A stretch of 40,931 nucleotides of DNA, taken from assembly GCA_023300125.1 (NCBI GenBank), contig JALZVY010000153.1:1-40931 (forward strand), given 5' to 3'. Positions 28,762 to 35,933 of the stretch are shown piece by piece. Each line of letters opens with the position of its first letter. Within the stretch, counting starts at the first letter, position 1. The stretch is from Phycisphaera sp. Lineage in GTDB: Bacteria; Planctomycetota; Phycisphaerae; Phycisphaerales; Phycisphaeraceae. The position numbers were made by a program, and so were the translations under genes. Below the pieces are notes generated by a model that worked only from the letters and a program-made list of their open reading frames with translations, was not told where the DNA came from and made no database searches.

Positions 28762-29682
28762 ATGTCGATCCACTGGTTCCCTGGCCACATGAACAGCACG
28801 CGCAAGGCGCTGGAGCAGCTGATGCCCCAGTGCGATGTGGTGGTCGAGCTGCTGGACGCCCGCATTCCTGGTTCGAGCAGCAACCCGCTGCTGGACGAGC
28901 TTCGCCGCGATGTGGTGGGCAAGGGGCCTAACGGGCTCAACGGCGACGTGCCGTGTGTGACGCTGCTGACCAAGGTCGACTTGGCGGACCCGGGGGCGAC
29001 CGCGGCCTGGCGCAACCACTTGCGTGACACCCGTGGGGTGAAGACGTTGGCGGTGAATTTGGGTGAGCCGCGAGACATTAAGAGCTTGCCCAAGCTCATT
29101 AAGCGCTGCGCGCCCAAGAAGATCTTGGAAAAGACCGGCGGCAAAGTCCGGGCGGTGGTGGTGGGCATCCCCAACGTGGGCAAGAGCACGCTGCTCAACG
29201 GGCTGCGGGGCAAGAAAATTCTGGGCGTGGGCGACGAGCCGGGCTTTACGAAGCAGGCCCGCGAGATTGATTTGAAAAACGGCTTGGTGCTTTGGGACAC
29301 GCCGGGGATTTTGTGGCCGAAGTTTGACGATCCGTTGGCGGGCTACCGCGTGGCGGTCACCGGGGGCATCAAAGACACGGCGGTGGACTACGACGACCTG
29401 GCGATGTTCGCCGCGCGTTTTCTGCTGGACCGTTATGCCGGCCGGCTGCGCGAGCGCTACAAGCTCAAGGAATTGCCCGGCGAGCCCACGGCGCTGATCG
29501 AGGCGATCGGGGCGAAGCGCGGCTGCATCGTTTCGGGTGGTGAGATCGACTTCAACCGCGCGTGCGAGCTGTTGATCCGCGAGCTGCGGGCGGGCAAGCT
29601 GGGCAAGGTGAGCCTTGAATGGCCTGAAGAACAAGGCGCGTCAGAGGATGACGCTGTTCAAGGCCAGGCCGATACGTTTTAG
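28762..29682 (+). CDS. ylqF: Ribosome biogenesis GTPase YlqF/RbgA
   Basis: A 306-residue circularly permuted GTPase that assists late assembly of the large ribosomal subunit. The start SIHWFPGHMNSTRKALEQL is the family hallmark. The permuted order is visible: the G4 motif LLTKVDLA comes first, then G1 VVGIPNVGKSTLLNGLRG, the G2 region GDEPGFTKQ, then G3 WDTPGILWP. The C-terminal helical domain is present but diverges at the end, which is acidic and Gln-rich. It starts about 108 nt after recQ, with CAGG as a weak ribosome site. Its TAG stop overlaps the TAA of the convergent dehydrogenase gene by two bases. Confidence 0.9.
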   Translation: MSIHWFPGHMNSTRKALEQLMPQCDVVVELLDARIPGSSSNPLLDELRRDVVGKGPNGLNGDVPCVTLLTKVDLADPGATAAWRNHLRDTRGVKTLAVNLGEPRDIKSLPKLIKRCAPKKILEKTGGKVRAVVVGIPNVGKSTLLNGLRGKKILGVGDEPGFTKQAREIDLKNGLVLWDTPGILWPKFDDPLAGYRVAVTGGIKDTAVDYDDLAMFAARFLLDRYAGRLRERYKLKELPGEPTALIEAIGAKRGCIVSGGEIDFNRACELLIRELRAGKLGKVSLEWPEEQGASEDDAVQGQADTF

Positions 29683-30677
29683 GCCATCGTTTTGAATCGT
29701 TCGCGGTCGACTTCCCACCTCAGCGGCTTGCCCGCGAGGTAAAGATCCAACTCGTCGACCATGCACTGGCCCAGGCGTGCGGTCTCGCCGTCGATCGATC
29801 CGGCGATGTGGGGCAGCAGCACCACGTTGTCCAGATCCCACAGCGGGCTGTCGGGCACGGGGGGTTCGGGGTGGGTCACGTCAAGCACCGCCACCAGATC
29901 CGGGCGTTGTTGAAGCACCTTGATCATGGCCGGCTCGTCGACCACCGCGCCTCGGCTGGTGTTGATGAAGCTGCTGTGGGCGCACATGCTTGCGAGCAGC
30001 TCGCCGGTGATCATGTTTTCGGTTTCGGGAAGCCACGGGGTGTGCAGAGACACGACGTGGCTGCTTCGGAACACCTCGTCTAGCTCCACCAATCGCACGC
30101 CTAGGGCCGCAGCGTCTTCGGGGCTGCAGAACGGGTCGTAGGCGATCACGTTGACGTCCAGGGCTTTGAGCCGTTCGCACACCATGCGGCCGATCATGCC
30201 CAGGGACACCAAGCCCACCGTGGATCCGAAGGCTCCGGGGGTGCCTTCCAATCGGCCGCCGCTGCGGCGTCGCTTGGTCTCTTGCTGGTGTTGGTAGCCC
30301 CACTTCAGGCAGAAGATGATCTGAGAGAACGTGAATTCGGCCACGGGCACCGCGTTCATGGCGTAGGCGGTGGTGACCTGGATGCCGCGGTCCCACGCGG
30401 CGTCGGTCATGATTGTTTTGATTGATCCTGCGCCGTAAAACAGGGTCTTGAGGTTGGGCGCTGCGTCGAGCAGCTCGGCGTCGAGCGTCGGGGCTCCCCA
30501 GCCGCTGAAGAGCAGGTCGACATCGGCCAAGACCGAGAGGTCGCCGCGGAGCGCCTCGGCAGAGAGCGGTTCGGAGACGAAATCCAAGCGCTTTGCCAGC
30601 GCGGCCTGCTGGTCGGGGCCGTAGATGCGGGGAAGTTCAGCGGGGCGGAGGCAGTACAGGGCGCGGGGGCGGGGCAT
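29679..30677 (-). CDS. D-isomer-specific 2-hydroxyacid dehydrogenase (first of two)
   Basis: A 332-residue NAD-dependent oxidoreductase. The Rossmann site is TVGLVSLGMIGRMVCERL and the catalytic triad is recognisable as INTSRGAVVDE (Arg), DVTHPEPP (Glu) and LLPHIAGS (His). The N-terminal substrate domain is less conserved. Family members reduce 2-keto acids such as glyoxylate, hydroxypyruvate or phosphoglycerate; the substrate cannot be deduced here. The start at 30677 lacks a strong ribosome site. A 32-bp gap separates it from the methyltransferase upstream on the same strand, so co-transcription is likely. Confidence 0.9.
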   Translation of the reverse strand: MPRPRALYCLRPAELPRIYGPDQQAALAKRLDFVSEPLSAEALRGDLSVLADVDLLFSGWGAPTLDAELLDAAPNLKTLFYGAGSIKTIMTDAAWDRGIQVTTAYAMNAVPVAEFTFSQIIFCLKWGYQHQQETKRRRSGGRLEGTPGAFGSTVGLVSLGMIGRMVCERLKALDVNVIAYDPFCSPEDAAALGVRLVELDEVFRSSHVVSLHTPWLPETENMITGELLASMCAHSSFINTSRGAVVDEPAMIKVLQQRPDLVAVLDVTHPEPPVPDSPLWDLDNVVLLPHIAGSIDGETARLGQCMVDELDLYLAGKPLRWEVDRERFKTMA

Positions 30678-30709
30678 GGCAGAGAAGCTCGGTGGGGCCA
30701 GCGATCGAA

Positions 30710-31720
30710 TTAGGTCGAGGGGGTGGTTTTCTTTTTGCGGCGTGCGCCGGCTTGTTTCCCCGCCTTGGTGACCACGCGGCGTGCGGCGCGTTCGTCGGGG
30801 TCGGCGTGGATGCGTTCGAGGGCTTTTTCGCGGTATTCGGGGCTCAGCTCGCAGCCCAGCCAGCGGCGGTCGAGCCGGTTGGCCACGGCCAGGGTGGTGC
30901 CGCTGCCGCTGAAGGGGTCAAACACCAGATCGTCGGGGTTGCTGCTGCACTTGATGATGCGTTCGAGCAAGGCTTCGGGCAGCTGGCAGGGGTGCCACTG
31001 CTCGCGCTCGCGGAAGGTGCCGCACAGGCGGCTGGGGTTCCACACGTCGCCGCCGTCGTCGAACAGGGTGTGGCCCATGGCGTCTTTGTCTTGGAGTGCT
31101 TCGGCGGGCCGCAGATACCAGGTGTCGTCGGGCATCTTGCCCTTGGGGTTGGCCCGGGTGTCGTTGTAGGTCGTTTGTCGCGCGCTCTTGACCGACACCG
31201 CGTCGTAGTTAAACGTGAAGGGGGTGTTTTTGGTCAGATTTGACCGGGGCTTGCCGGTGCGGGGGTTCAGCGCCGCGTTGCCCACGCAGTAAAACAGGTG
31301 GGCGTGGCTGCGGTTGAATTTGGTGCTGCAGCGCTGGCCGAAGGTGTAATGCCACACGATCCAGTTGCGAAACAGAAGCTGGCCTTGCTTCTGCAAGGTT
31401 TTGAGGTGCATCCGTGTTTCGGCGGCGTATTCGTCGCCGATGAGCACGTAGAGGCTGCCGCTGGGTTTCATCAGCCGCGTGGCGGCGCTGATCCAGTCGT
31501 TGGTCCACTGCACGTACTCGTCGTCGGGCCGGCGGTCGACGTAGTGCCCGTCGTATTCGAAGCCGATGTTGTACGGCGGGTCGGCGAAGACCAGGTCCAC
31601 GCTGTCTTCGGGCCAGGCGTTCATGGTGGCGATACAGTCGCCGGTCACGATGTCGTCCACGGCGAGGGCGTCGGCGGGCGCAGCGGCGGGGGCGGGTGTG
31701 GATGGGCGTGTCCGGGGCAT
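30710..31720 (-). CDS. Orphan beta-class DNA adenine/cytosine N-methyltransferase
   Basis: A 336-residue SAM-dependent DNA methyltransferase of the N6-adenine/N4-cytosine family. The catalytic motif IV VFADPPYNIGFEYDG comes before the SAM-binding FxGxG motif I, VFDPFSGSGTTLAVA, which defines the beta class. DGGDVWNPSRLCG and WHPCQLPEALLERIIKCSS lie between. The C-terminal tail is Lys/Arg-rich. There is no restriction endonuclease, specificity subunit or phage-defence gene beside it, so it looks like an orphan, possibly regulatory, enzyme of unknown recognition site. ATG 31720 is chosen because the longer frame would run into the divergent dehydrogenase gene. Confidence 0.9.
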   Translation of the reverse strand: MPRTRPSTPAPAAAPADALAVDDIVTGDCIATMNAWPEDSVDLVFADPPYNIGFEYDGHYVDRRPDDEYVQWTNDWISAATRLMKPSGSLYVLIGDEYAAETRMHLKTLQKQGQLLFRNWIVWHYTFGQRCSTKFNRSHAHLFYCVGNAALNPRTGKPRSNLTKNTPFTFNYDAVSVKSARQTTYNDTRANPKGKMPDDTWYLRPAEALQDKDAMGHTLFDDGGDVWNPSRLCGTFREREQWHPCQLPEALLERIIKCSSNPDDLVFDPFSGSGTTLAVANRLDRRWLGCELSPEYREKALERIHADPDERAARRVVTKAGKQAGARRKKKTTPST

Positions 31721-31726
31721 CGGGCC

Positions 31727-31732
31727 AGTGTA
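31727..31732 (-). promoter_or_regulatory. Candidate -10 box (TACACT) 6 nt before the methyltransferase start
   Basis: On the minus strand TACACT (4 of 6 to consensus) is followed by GGCCCG and then ATG 31720. No Shine-Dalgarno is seen. It faces the opposite candidate box at 31763-31768 across only about 30 bp. Confidence 0.35.
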
Positions 31733-31762
31733 TCGGGCGCGGGCCCGCGGCGCGAACGGCGG

Positions 31763-31768
31763 TACCAT
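31763..31768 (+). promoter_or_regulatory. Candidate -10 box (TACCAT) 7 nt before the second dehydrogenase start
   Basis: TACCAT (4 of 6 to consensus) precedes CGGTGGG and ATG 31776. The adjacent GGTGGG is too close to the ATG to be a normal ribosome site. The transcript would be leaderless or nearly so. Confidence 0.35.
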
Positions 31769-31775
31769 CGGTGGG

Positions 31776-32747
31776 ATGAGCAAAACGCTTCCCAAAGTGG
31801 TGGTGACCGAGCGTCTGGACGCGGCCTGCGCCGAGTGGCTGGCCCAGCGGGCCGAGGTGGTGTGGGTGGACCACGCCGATGCGGCGGCCGTTGCGGCGGC
31901 CCTGGCCGACGCCCAAGGCGCGGTGGTGCGCACCTACACGCAGGTCAACGGGGCGTTCTTGGCTGCCGGGCCGGGATTGAAAGTGGTCGGCCGGGCCGGG
32001 GTGGGGCTGGACAACTTCGATCTGCCGGCCTGCCAAGACGCAGGGGTGCGTGTGGTGTACACGCCCGATGCCAACACCCAGGCGGTGGTCGAGTACGTCA
32101 CCGGGTTGATGCTGGACCACGTGCGGCCGCGCACCCCGCTGCCCGCCGGGGCGGATGCCCAGCATTTTCACGCGATGCGGAGCACCGAGGTCGGCCGCCA
32201 GCTCGACGGGCTGAGCTTTGGCACGCTGGGTTTCGGCCGCATCGGCAAGCGGATGGGCGCGGTGGCCCACGCGATCGGCATGCGGGTGCTGGCCTGCGAT
32301 GTGCTGCCCCACGGCCCGTTGCGTGCGGCGGTGGACTACCCCGTGGAGTTGGTGGACCACGCCACGCTGTACCGCGATTCGGATGTGTTGTCGGTGCACA
32401 CCGACGGCCGGCCGACCAACCGCGGGCTGGTCGACGCCGCGGCCTTGGCCCACATGCGGCCCGAGGTGTTGCTGATCAACGCCGCCCGCGGCCCGCTGCT
32501 GGATCACGGGGCGCTGGTGCAGTGGGCCCGTGATCAACCCGGAGTGCGGGCCCTGCTCGACGTGCACGACCCCGAACCCCCGGCCAAGGATTCAGTCCTG
32601 CACGGCTTGCCCAACGTCACCTTGCTGCCACACCTGGCCTCGCGCACCGGCACGGCGCTGCAAAACATGAGTTGGGTCGTGCGGGACGTGGCGGCGGTGC
32701 TTGAAGGCCGCGAGCCGTTGCACCCGGCGCTGCCCGGCCCGGAGTAA
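31776..32747 (+). CDS. D-isomer-specific 2-hydroxyacid dehydrogenase (second of two)
   Basis: A 323-residue NAD-dependent dehydrogenase of the same family as the gene at 29679-30677 but clearly diverged from it. It contains VVGRAGVGLDNFDL in the substrate domain, the Rossmann GTLGFGRIGKRMGAVA, LINAARGPLLDHGAL (catalytic Arg), DVHDPEPPAKDS (Glu) and LLPHLASRTG (His). This resembles SerA/GhrA-type enzymes without the ACT domain; the substrate is unknown. It is transcribed divergently from the methyltransferase gene. Confidence 0.9.
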   Translation: MSKTLPKVVVTERLDAACAEWLAQRAEVVWVDHADAAAVAAALADAQGAVVRTYTQVNGAFLAAGPGLKVVGRAGVGLDNFDLPACQDAGVRVVYTPDANTQAVVEYVTGLMLDHVRPRTPLPAGADAQHFHAMRSTEVGRQLDGLSFGTLGFGRIGKRMGAVAHAIGMRVLACDVLPHGPLRAAVDYPVELVDHATLYRDSDVLSVHTDGRPTNRGLVDAAALAHMRPEVLLINAARGPLLDHGALVQWARDQPGVRALLDVHDPEPPAKDSVLHGLPNVTLLPHLASRTGTALQNMSWVVRDVAAVLEGREPLHPALPGPE

Positions 32748-32768
32748 GGCCGGCCGGTGCCCTCCCTC

Positions 32769-32794
32769 AAAAAAGCGGCTTTAAAGGTGCTTTT
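32769..32794. terminator. Weak bidirectional hairpin between the second dehydrogenase and the small membrane protein gene
   Basis: AAAAGC (32771-32776) pairs with GCTTTT (32789-32794) around a loop containing CTTT/AAAG. The stem is short, but six T on the minus strand (complement of the A run) follow it. It overlaps the stop of the small membrane protein gene. Confidence 0.4.
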
Positions 32795-33077
32795 ATGAGC
32801 GAACGCGGACGTTTTCGCGTTCGGGGGCGGGTGCAGGGGGGGGCGAGCCGGGGGTGGGCGTGATTTGAATGCCTATGGCGGCCAGCAGGCGGGTGATGGC
32901 GTTGGCCAAGACGTACACCAACGTGCCGGCGATCAGGGCCAGCAGCAGGGCGGCGAGCAGGGGCAGCACCCCCGCGATAAACGCGGCCAGCAGACCGGCT
33001 CGGGTGGGGCCCGAAGGGCGCTTGAAGCCCGGGTTCATGACCCGGATGGACTCAAATAAGGGGGGGACACGGCTCAT
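32793..33077 (-). CDS. Small hypothetical membrane protein
   Basis: A 94-residue protein with one or two hydrophobic segments (about residues 27-60: AGLLAAFIAGVLPLLAALLLALIAGTLVYVL) and a Pro-rich, then Arg-rich, C-terminus. Not recognised. The ATG at 33077 follows AGG by 7 nt. The frame stays open upstream to 33479, but the extra sequence overlaps the HDOD gene and looks like noise. It is convergent with the second dehydrogenase. Confidence 0.55.
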   Translation of the reverse strand: MSRVPPLFESIRVMNPGFKRPSGPTRAGLLAAFIAGVLPLLAALLLALIAGTLVYVLANAITRLLAAIGIQITPTPGSPPPAPAPERENVRVRS

Positions 33078-33270
33078 GGGATGCCTGAGGATAGCCCTCT
33101 TGATGGGGGGGCTGTGCGGGTTGTATCGATAGGGGCTTCTCCCGATGCCGCGGGGGCGGGGTGGGGGATCAAGTCGGGCACTGGGGCCGACGATGTCGAG
33201 CGTGGCCCCGCTTGCGATCCACGGCGGATCGGGGGGGAGCCCCGGCCGGAAACCGAAAAGAGACTTTTTC

Positions 33271-34167
33271 ATGACCACCAGCACGACCACCCCGGGACCT
33301 GCCGAGATCCAAAAGACCGTTGAAACCGCGGTCAAAGAGATCTCGCACATCGCCACGCTGCCCGAAGTGACGATGAAGATCATTAAGTTGGTGGAAGACC
33401 CTGAGTCCACCGCGCAGGATCTCAACCAGGTCATCAGCAGCGACCCGGCTTTGGGTGCTCGCATCCTCAAGGTGGTCAACAGCGCCTTCTACGGCCTGCC
33501 CGGGCAGATCGGCAGCATCAACCGCGCCGTGGTGCTGCTGGGCCTCAACGCGGTGAAGAACATCGCCATCGCCGCTTCGCTGTCCAAACTTTTCCGCGGC
33601 GGCAAGATCGCCGCGAACTTCGACGCCCGTGACCTGTGGAAGCACGCCATTGCCTGCGCTACCGCCACCAAGCTGCTGGCCGAGAAATCCGGCCTGGGTC
33701 TGCCCGACGAAGCCTTTCTTGCGGGCCTGATTCACGACATCGGCATCATGGTGGAGATCCAAGCCTGCCGCACCGACTTTGTCACCGCCCTCGAGAAAGC
33801 CGAGCAAAACGGCCAGCCCCTGCGGGCCGCCGAGTTCGCCTGCATCGGGGCCACCCACGAGCAGTTCGGGGCCGGGTTGTGCCGCATGTGGAAATTCCCG
33901 GTGGCCTTCCAGTTCGTCACCGGCTTCCACCACCACCCCATGGACGCCGCCGAGAAGCAGCGTCCGCTGGTGTGCATGGTGTTCCTGGCCGACTACATCG
34001 TCGCCAAGCTGGACATGGGCTTCGCCCACGAGTGCGACCCCACCCAGCCCCCGGCGGCCGATGTTCTGGCGGTGGTGGGGCTGGACGAGGCGGCCATCGA
34101 CGAAATCTGCGCCGCCATGCCCAAGGCCGTCGAAGAGGCTCAGGGCGTTTTCAACGCGGCGGGCTGA
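33271..34167 (+). CDS. HDOD domain protein
   Basis: A 298-residue single-domain HDOD protein (a metal-less HD-related output domain) that typically acts in signal transduction. Its start, about 25 residues in, reads ISHIATLPEVTMKIIKLVEDPESTAQDLNQVISSDPALGARILKVVNSAFYGLPG, followed by INRAVVLLGLNAVKNIAIA, LAGLIHDIGIMVEIQ and FHHHPMDAAEKQRPLV. No GGDEF, EAL or receiver domain is attached. ATG 33271 was chosen over the in-frame GTG/ATG upstream because AAAAGAG lies 8 nt before it. It is followed by two hairpins, one a strong terminator. Confidence 0.9.
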   Translation: MTTSTTTPGPAEIQKTVETAVKEISHIATLPEVTMKIIKLVEDPESTAQDLNQVISSDPALGARILKVVNSAFYGLPGQIGSINRAVVLLGLNAVKNIAIAASLSKLFRGGKIAANFDARDLWKHAIACATATKLLAEKSGLGLPDEAFLAGLIHDIGIMVEIQACRTDFVTALEKAEQNGQPLRAAEFACIGATHEQFGAGLCRMWKFPVAFQFVTGFHHHPMDAAEKQRPLVCMVFLADYIVAKLDMGFAHECDPTQPPAADVLAVVGLDEAAIDEICAAMPKAVEEAQGVFNAAG

Positions 34168-34186
34168 TCAAGCCACCCCTGCTTTC

Positions 34187-34213
34187 TGGCCACGCCCCTT
34201 GCAGGCGTGGCCA
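34187..34213 (+). terminator. Hairpin after the HDOD gene
   Basis: TGGCCACGCC (34187-34196) pairs perfectly with GGCGTGGCCA (34204-34213) around a 7-nt loop, with CTCTTTT (34221-34227) a little downstream. It lies 19 bp after the HDOD stop. Confidence 0.55.
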
Positions 34214-34237
34214 CACCCGACTCTTTTCCCTCCGGGC

Positions 34238-34270
34238 GGCGACACTGTGATGGTGTTGTCGCCTTTTCTT
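34238..34270 (+). terminator. Rho-independent terminator of the HDOD gene
   Basis: GGCGACA (34238-34244) pairs with TGTCGCC (34257-34263), followed directly by TTTTCTTT. The T-rich tail directly after the stem makes it the more convincing of the two hairpins. Confidence 0.7.
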
Positions 34271-34277
34271 TGGCTAC

Positions 34278-34432
34278 GGAGGTCGGGCGGCTGGCGTACG
34301 CGGGGGCCTGCTACGCCACCCGGTCACGAATCCGTCTTCCTCCGAGGGCCTCAAGGGGCCCGCTCCGTCAGCCGGATCCGTGACCGGGCGTCTCGCTGAC
34401 GGCTCCCGGCGTACGCCAGCCGCCCGACCTCC
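34278..34432. repeat. 155-bp nested palindrome (long inverted repeat)
   Basis: The outer arms, 34278-34301 and 34409-34432, are exact inverted copies of each other over 24 bp (GGAGGTCGGGCGG... matched by ...CCGCCCGACCTCC). Inside, 34317-34334 and 34373-34390 are inverted over 18 bp with two mismatches. Innermost, GGGCC (34346-34350) pairs with GGCCC (34357-34361) around a six-base loop. There is no ORF and no obvious target-site duplication. Confidence 0.85.
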
Positions 34433-34540
34433 TTCGCGGGAAACACGGCCCAGCGGGGAAGAGGGCAGGGGTAAAGCAAAACGCATCTGCTATCTTTCGC
34501 GCTCCGTGTTTTGAATCCGACCATTCAATTGGAGCCCCCC

Positions 34541-35782
34541 ATGGCCACCCCCGCTGATCCCAAAAAAATTGTCCTCGCGTATTCCGGGGGGCTTGATACC
34601 TCTGTGATCCTGCCCTGGCTCAAGGGCCGCTACCCCGGGGTCAAACTGGTGTGCTTCGCCGCCGAACTGGGCCAAGGCGACGAGCTTGAGGGCATCGAAA
34701 AGAAGGCCTACGCCAGCGGCGCCGACGAGGTCATCGTCAAAGACCTGCGTAAAGAGTTCGCCGAGCAGTACTGCTTCCCGATGATCCGCGCCCACGCGGT
34801 GTACGAAAGCGACTACCTGCTGGGCACCTCGATCGCCCGGCCCCTGATCGCCAAGCACCAGGTGCTGGTGGCCAAGCAAACCAAGGCCGACGCCGTGGGC
34901 CACGGCGCCACAGGCAAGGGCAACGACCAGGTGCGCTTTGAGCTTACCGCCCGGGCCCTGAACCCGAAGCTGAAGATCATCAGCCCATGGAAGGATCCGC
35001 AGTTCATCGCCGACGGCCTGACCGACCGCGAAACCGCGATCACCTACGCCAAAAAGCACAAGATCCCGATCGATCAAACCACCAAGAAGATCTACAGCCG
35101 CGACCGCAACCTGTGGCACATCAGCCACGAAGGTGCTGAGATCGAAGACCCCGCGCAGGAACCCAACTGGAAGAACTGCCTGGTCATGAACGTGCCGGTG
35201 GAAAAAGCCCCCAACAAGGCCGAGTACGTCACCGTGGGTTTTGAAAAGGGCAACCCCGTGTCAGTCAACGGCAAGAGCTTCAAAGGCGGTGGCCACGAGC
35301 TGATCGAACTGCTCAACAGCATCGGCGGCAAGCACGCGGTGGGCACCACGATTCTGACCGAGAACCGCCTGGTGGGCATGAAAAGCCGCGGCGTGTACGA
35401 AACCCCGGGTGGCACGATTTTGTATGAAGCCCACAAAGCCCTTGAGCAGCTTTGCCTTGAACGCGACCTGTGGCACGAGAAAATCCGCTTGGCCACACGC
35501 TACGCCGAGCTGACCTACAACGGCCAGTGGTTCCACCCGCTGCGTGAAGCGCTGCAAAGTTTCATGGATGAAGCCAACCGCGTGATCACCGGCACCGTGA
35601 AGGTGAAGCTGTACAAAGGCACCGCCATGGCCGTGGAAGCCGATTCGCCCCAGAGCCTCTACGACGAGAAGCTCGCGAGCTTCGCGATGGACGGCTATGA
35701 CATCACCGCCGCCCGCGGCTTCATCGACCTCTACGGCCTGCCCATGCAGGTGCGTGGGATGAAGCAGAAGGTTCGCCGCTAA
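34541..35782 (+). CDS. argG: Argininosuccinate synthase
   Basis: A 413-residue enzyme that joins citrulline and aspartate, using ATP, to form argininosuccinate for arginine biosynthesis. The PP-loop KIVLAYSGGLDTSVILPWL is at the N-terminus, followed by family motifs VGHGATGKGNDQVRFEL, DRNLWHISHEG, SIGGKHAVGTTILTENRLVGMKSRGVYETPGG, and a C-terminal multimerisation tail. Length fits the family. The ATG at 34541 has GGAG 6 nt upstream. No other arg gene is adjacent. It is followed by a clear terminator. Confidence 0.97.
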   Translation: MATPADPKKIVLAYSGGLDTSVILPWLKGRYPGVKLVCFAAELGQGDELEGIEKKAYASGADEVIVKDLRKEFAEQYCFPMIRAHAVYESDYLLGTSIARPLIAKHQVLVAKQTKADAVGHGATGKGNDQVRFELTARALNPKLKIISPWKDPQFIADGLTDRETAITYAKKHKIPIDQTTKKIYSRDRNLWHISHEGAEIEDPAQEPNWKNCLVMNVPVEKAPNKAEYVTVGFEKGNPVSVNGKSFKGGGHELIELLNSIGGKHAVGTTILTENRLVGMKSRGVYETPGGTILYEAHKALEQLCLERDLWHEKIRLATRYAELTYNGQWFHPLREALQSFMDEANRVITGTVKVKLYKGTAMAVEADSPQSLYDEKLASFAMDGYDITAARGFIDLYGLPMQVRGMKQKVRR

Positions 35783-35808
35783 AGCGCTGTTCATCTTTGC
35801 CCTGGCCC

Positions 35809-35839
35809 AAGGCCGCTCCTGTTTGGGGGCGGCCTTTTT
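35809..35839 (+). terminator. Rho-independent terminator of argG
   Basis: AAGGCCGC (35809-35816) pairs with GCGGCCTT (35829-35836) around a 12-nt loop, followed by TTT, the end of a TTTTT run. Located 26 bp after the argG stop. Confidence 0.85.
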
Positions 35840-35920
35840 CGTGGGGTGTGGGCTTGGTTGGACGCGGGTTCGCGGCGTGGCCGCAAGCGCGGCTCAGCGG
35901 TGACCGCCGCGGCGGCTTCC

Positions 35921-35926
35921 TATACT
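35921..35926 (+). promoter_or_regulatory. Candidate -10 box (TATACT) 7 nt before the M3 peptidase start
   Basis: TATACT (5 of 6 to consensus) is followed by CCGCCTC and ATG 35934. This is the closest match to consensus among the similar boxes in this window. No Shine-Dalgarno is seen in the 30 nt before the start. Confidence 0.5.
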
Positions 35927-35933
35927 CCGCCTC

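Larger units (their letters stand above)
34168..34540. other. Intergenic region with two hairpins, a 155-bp palindrome and the argG leader
   Basis: 373 bp between the HDOD stop and the argG start with no gene. In order it holds: a 10-bp stem hairpin at 34187-34213; a second hairpin with T tail at 34238-34270; a nested palindrome at 34278-34432; a TATCTT hexamer at 34491-34496 that is a candidate -10 for argG; and the argG ribosome site GGAG at 34531-34534. Confidence 0.6.
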
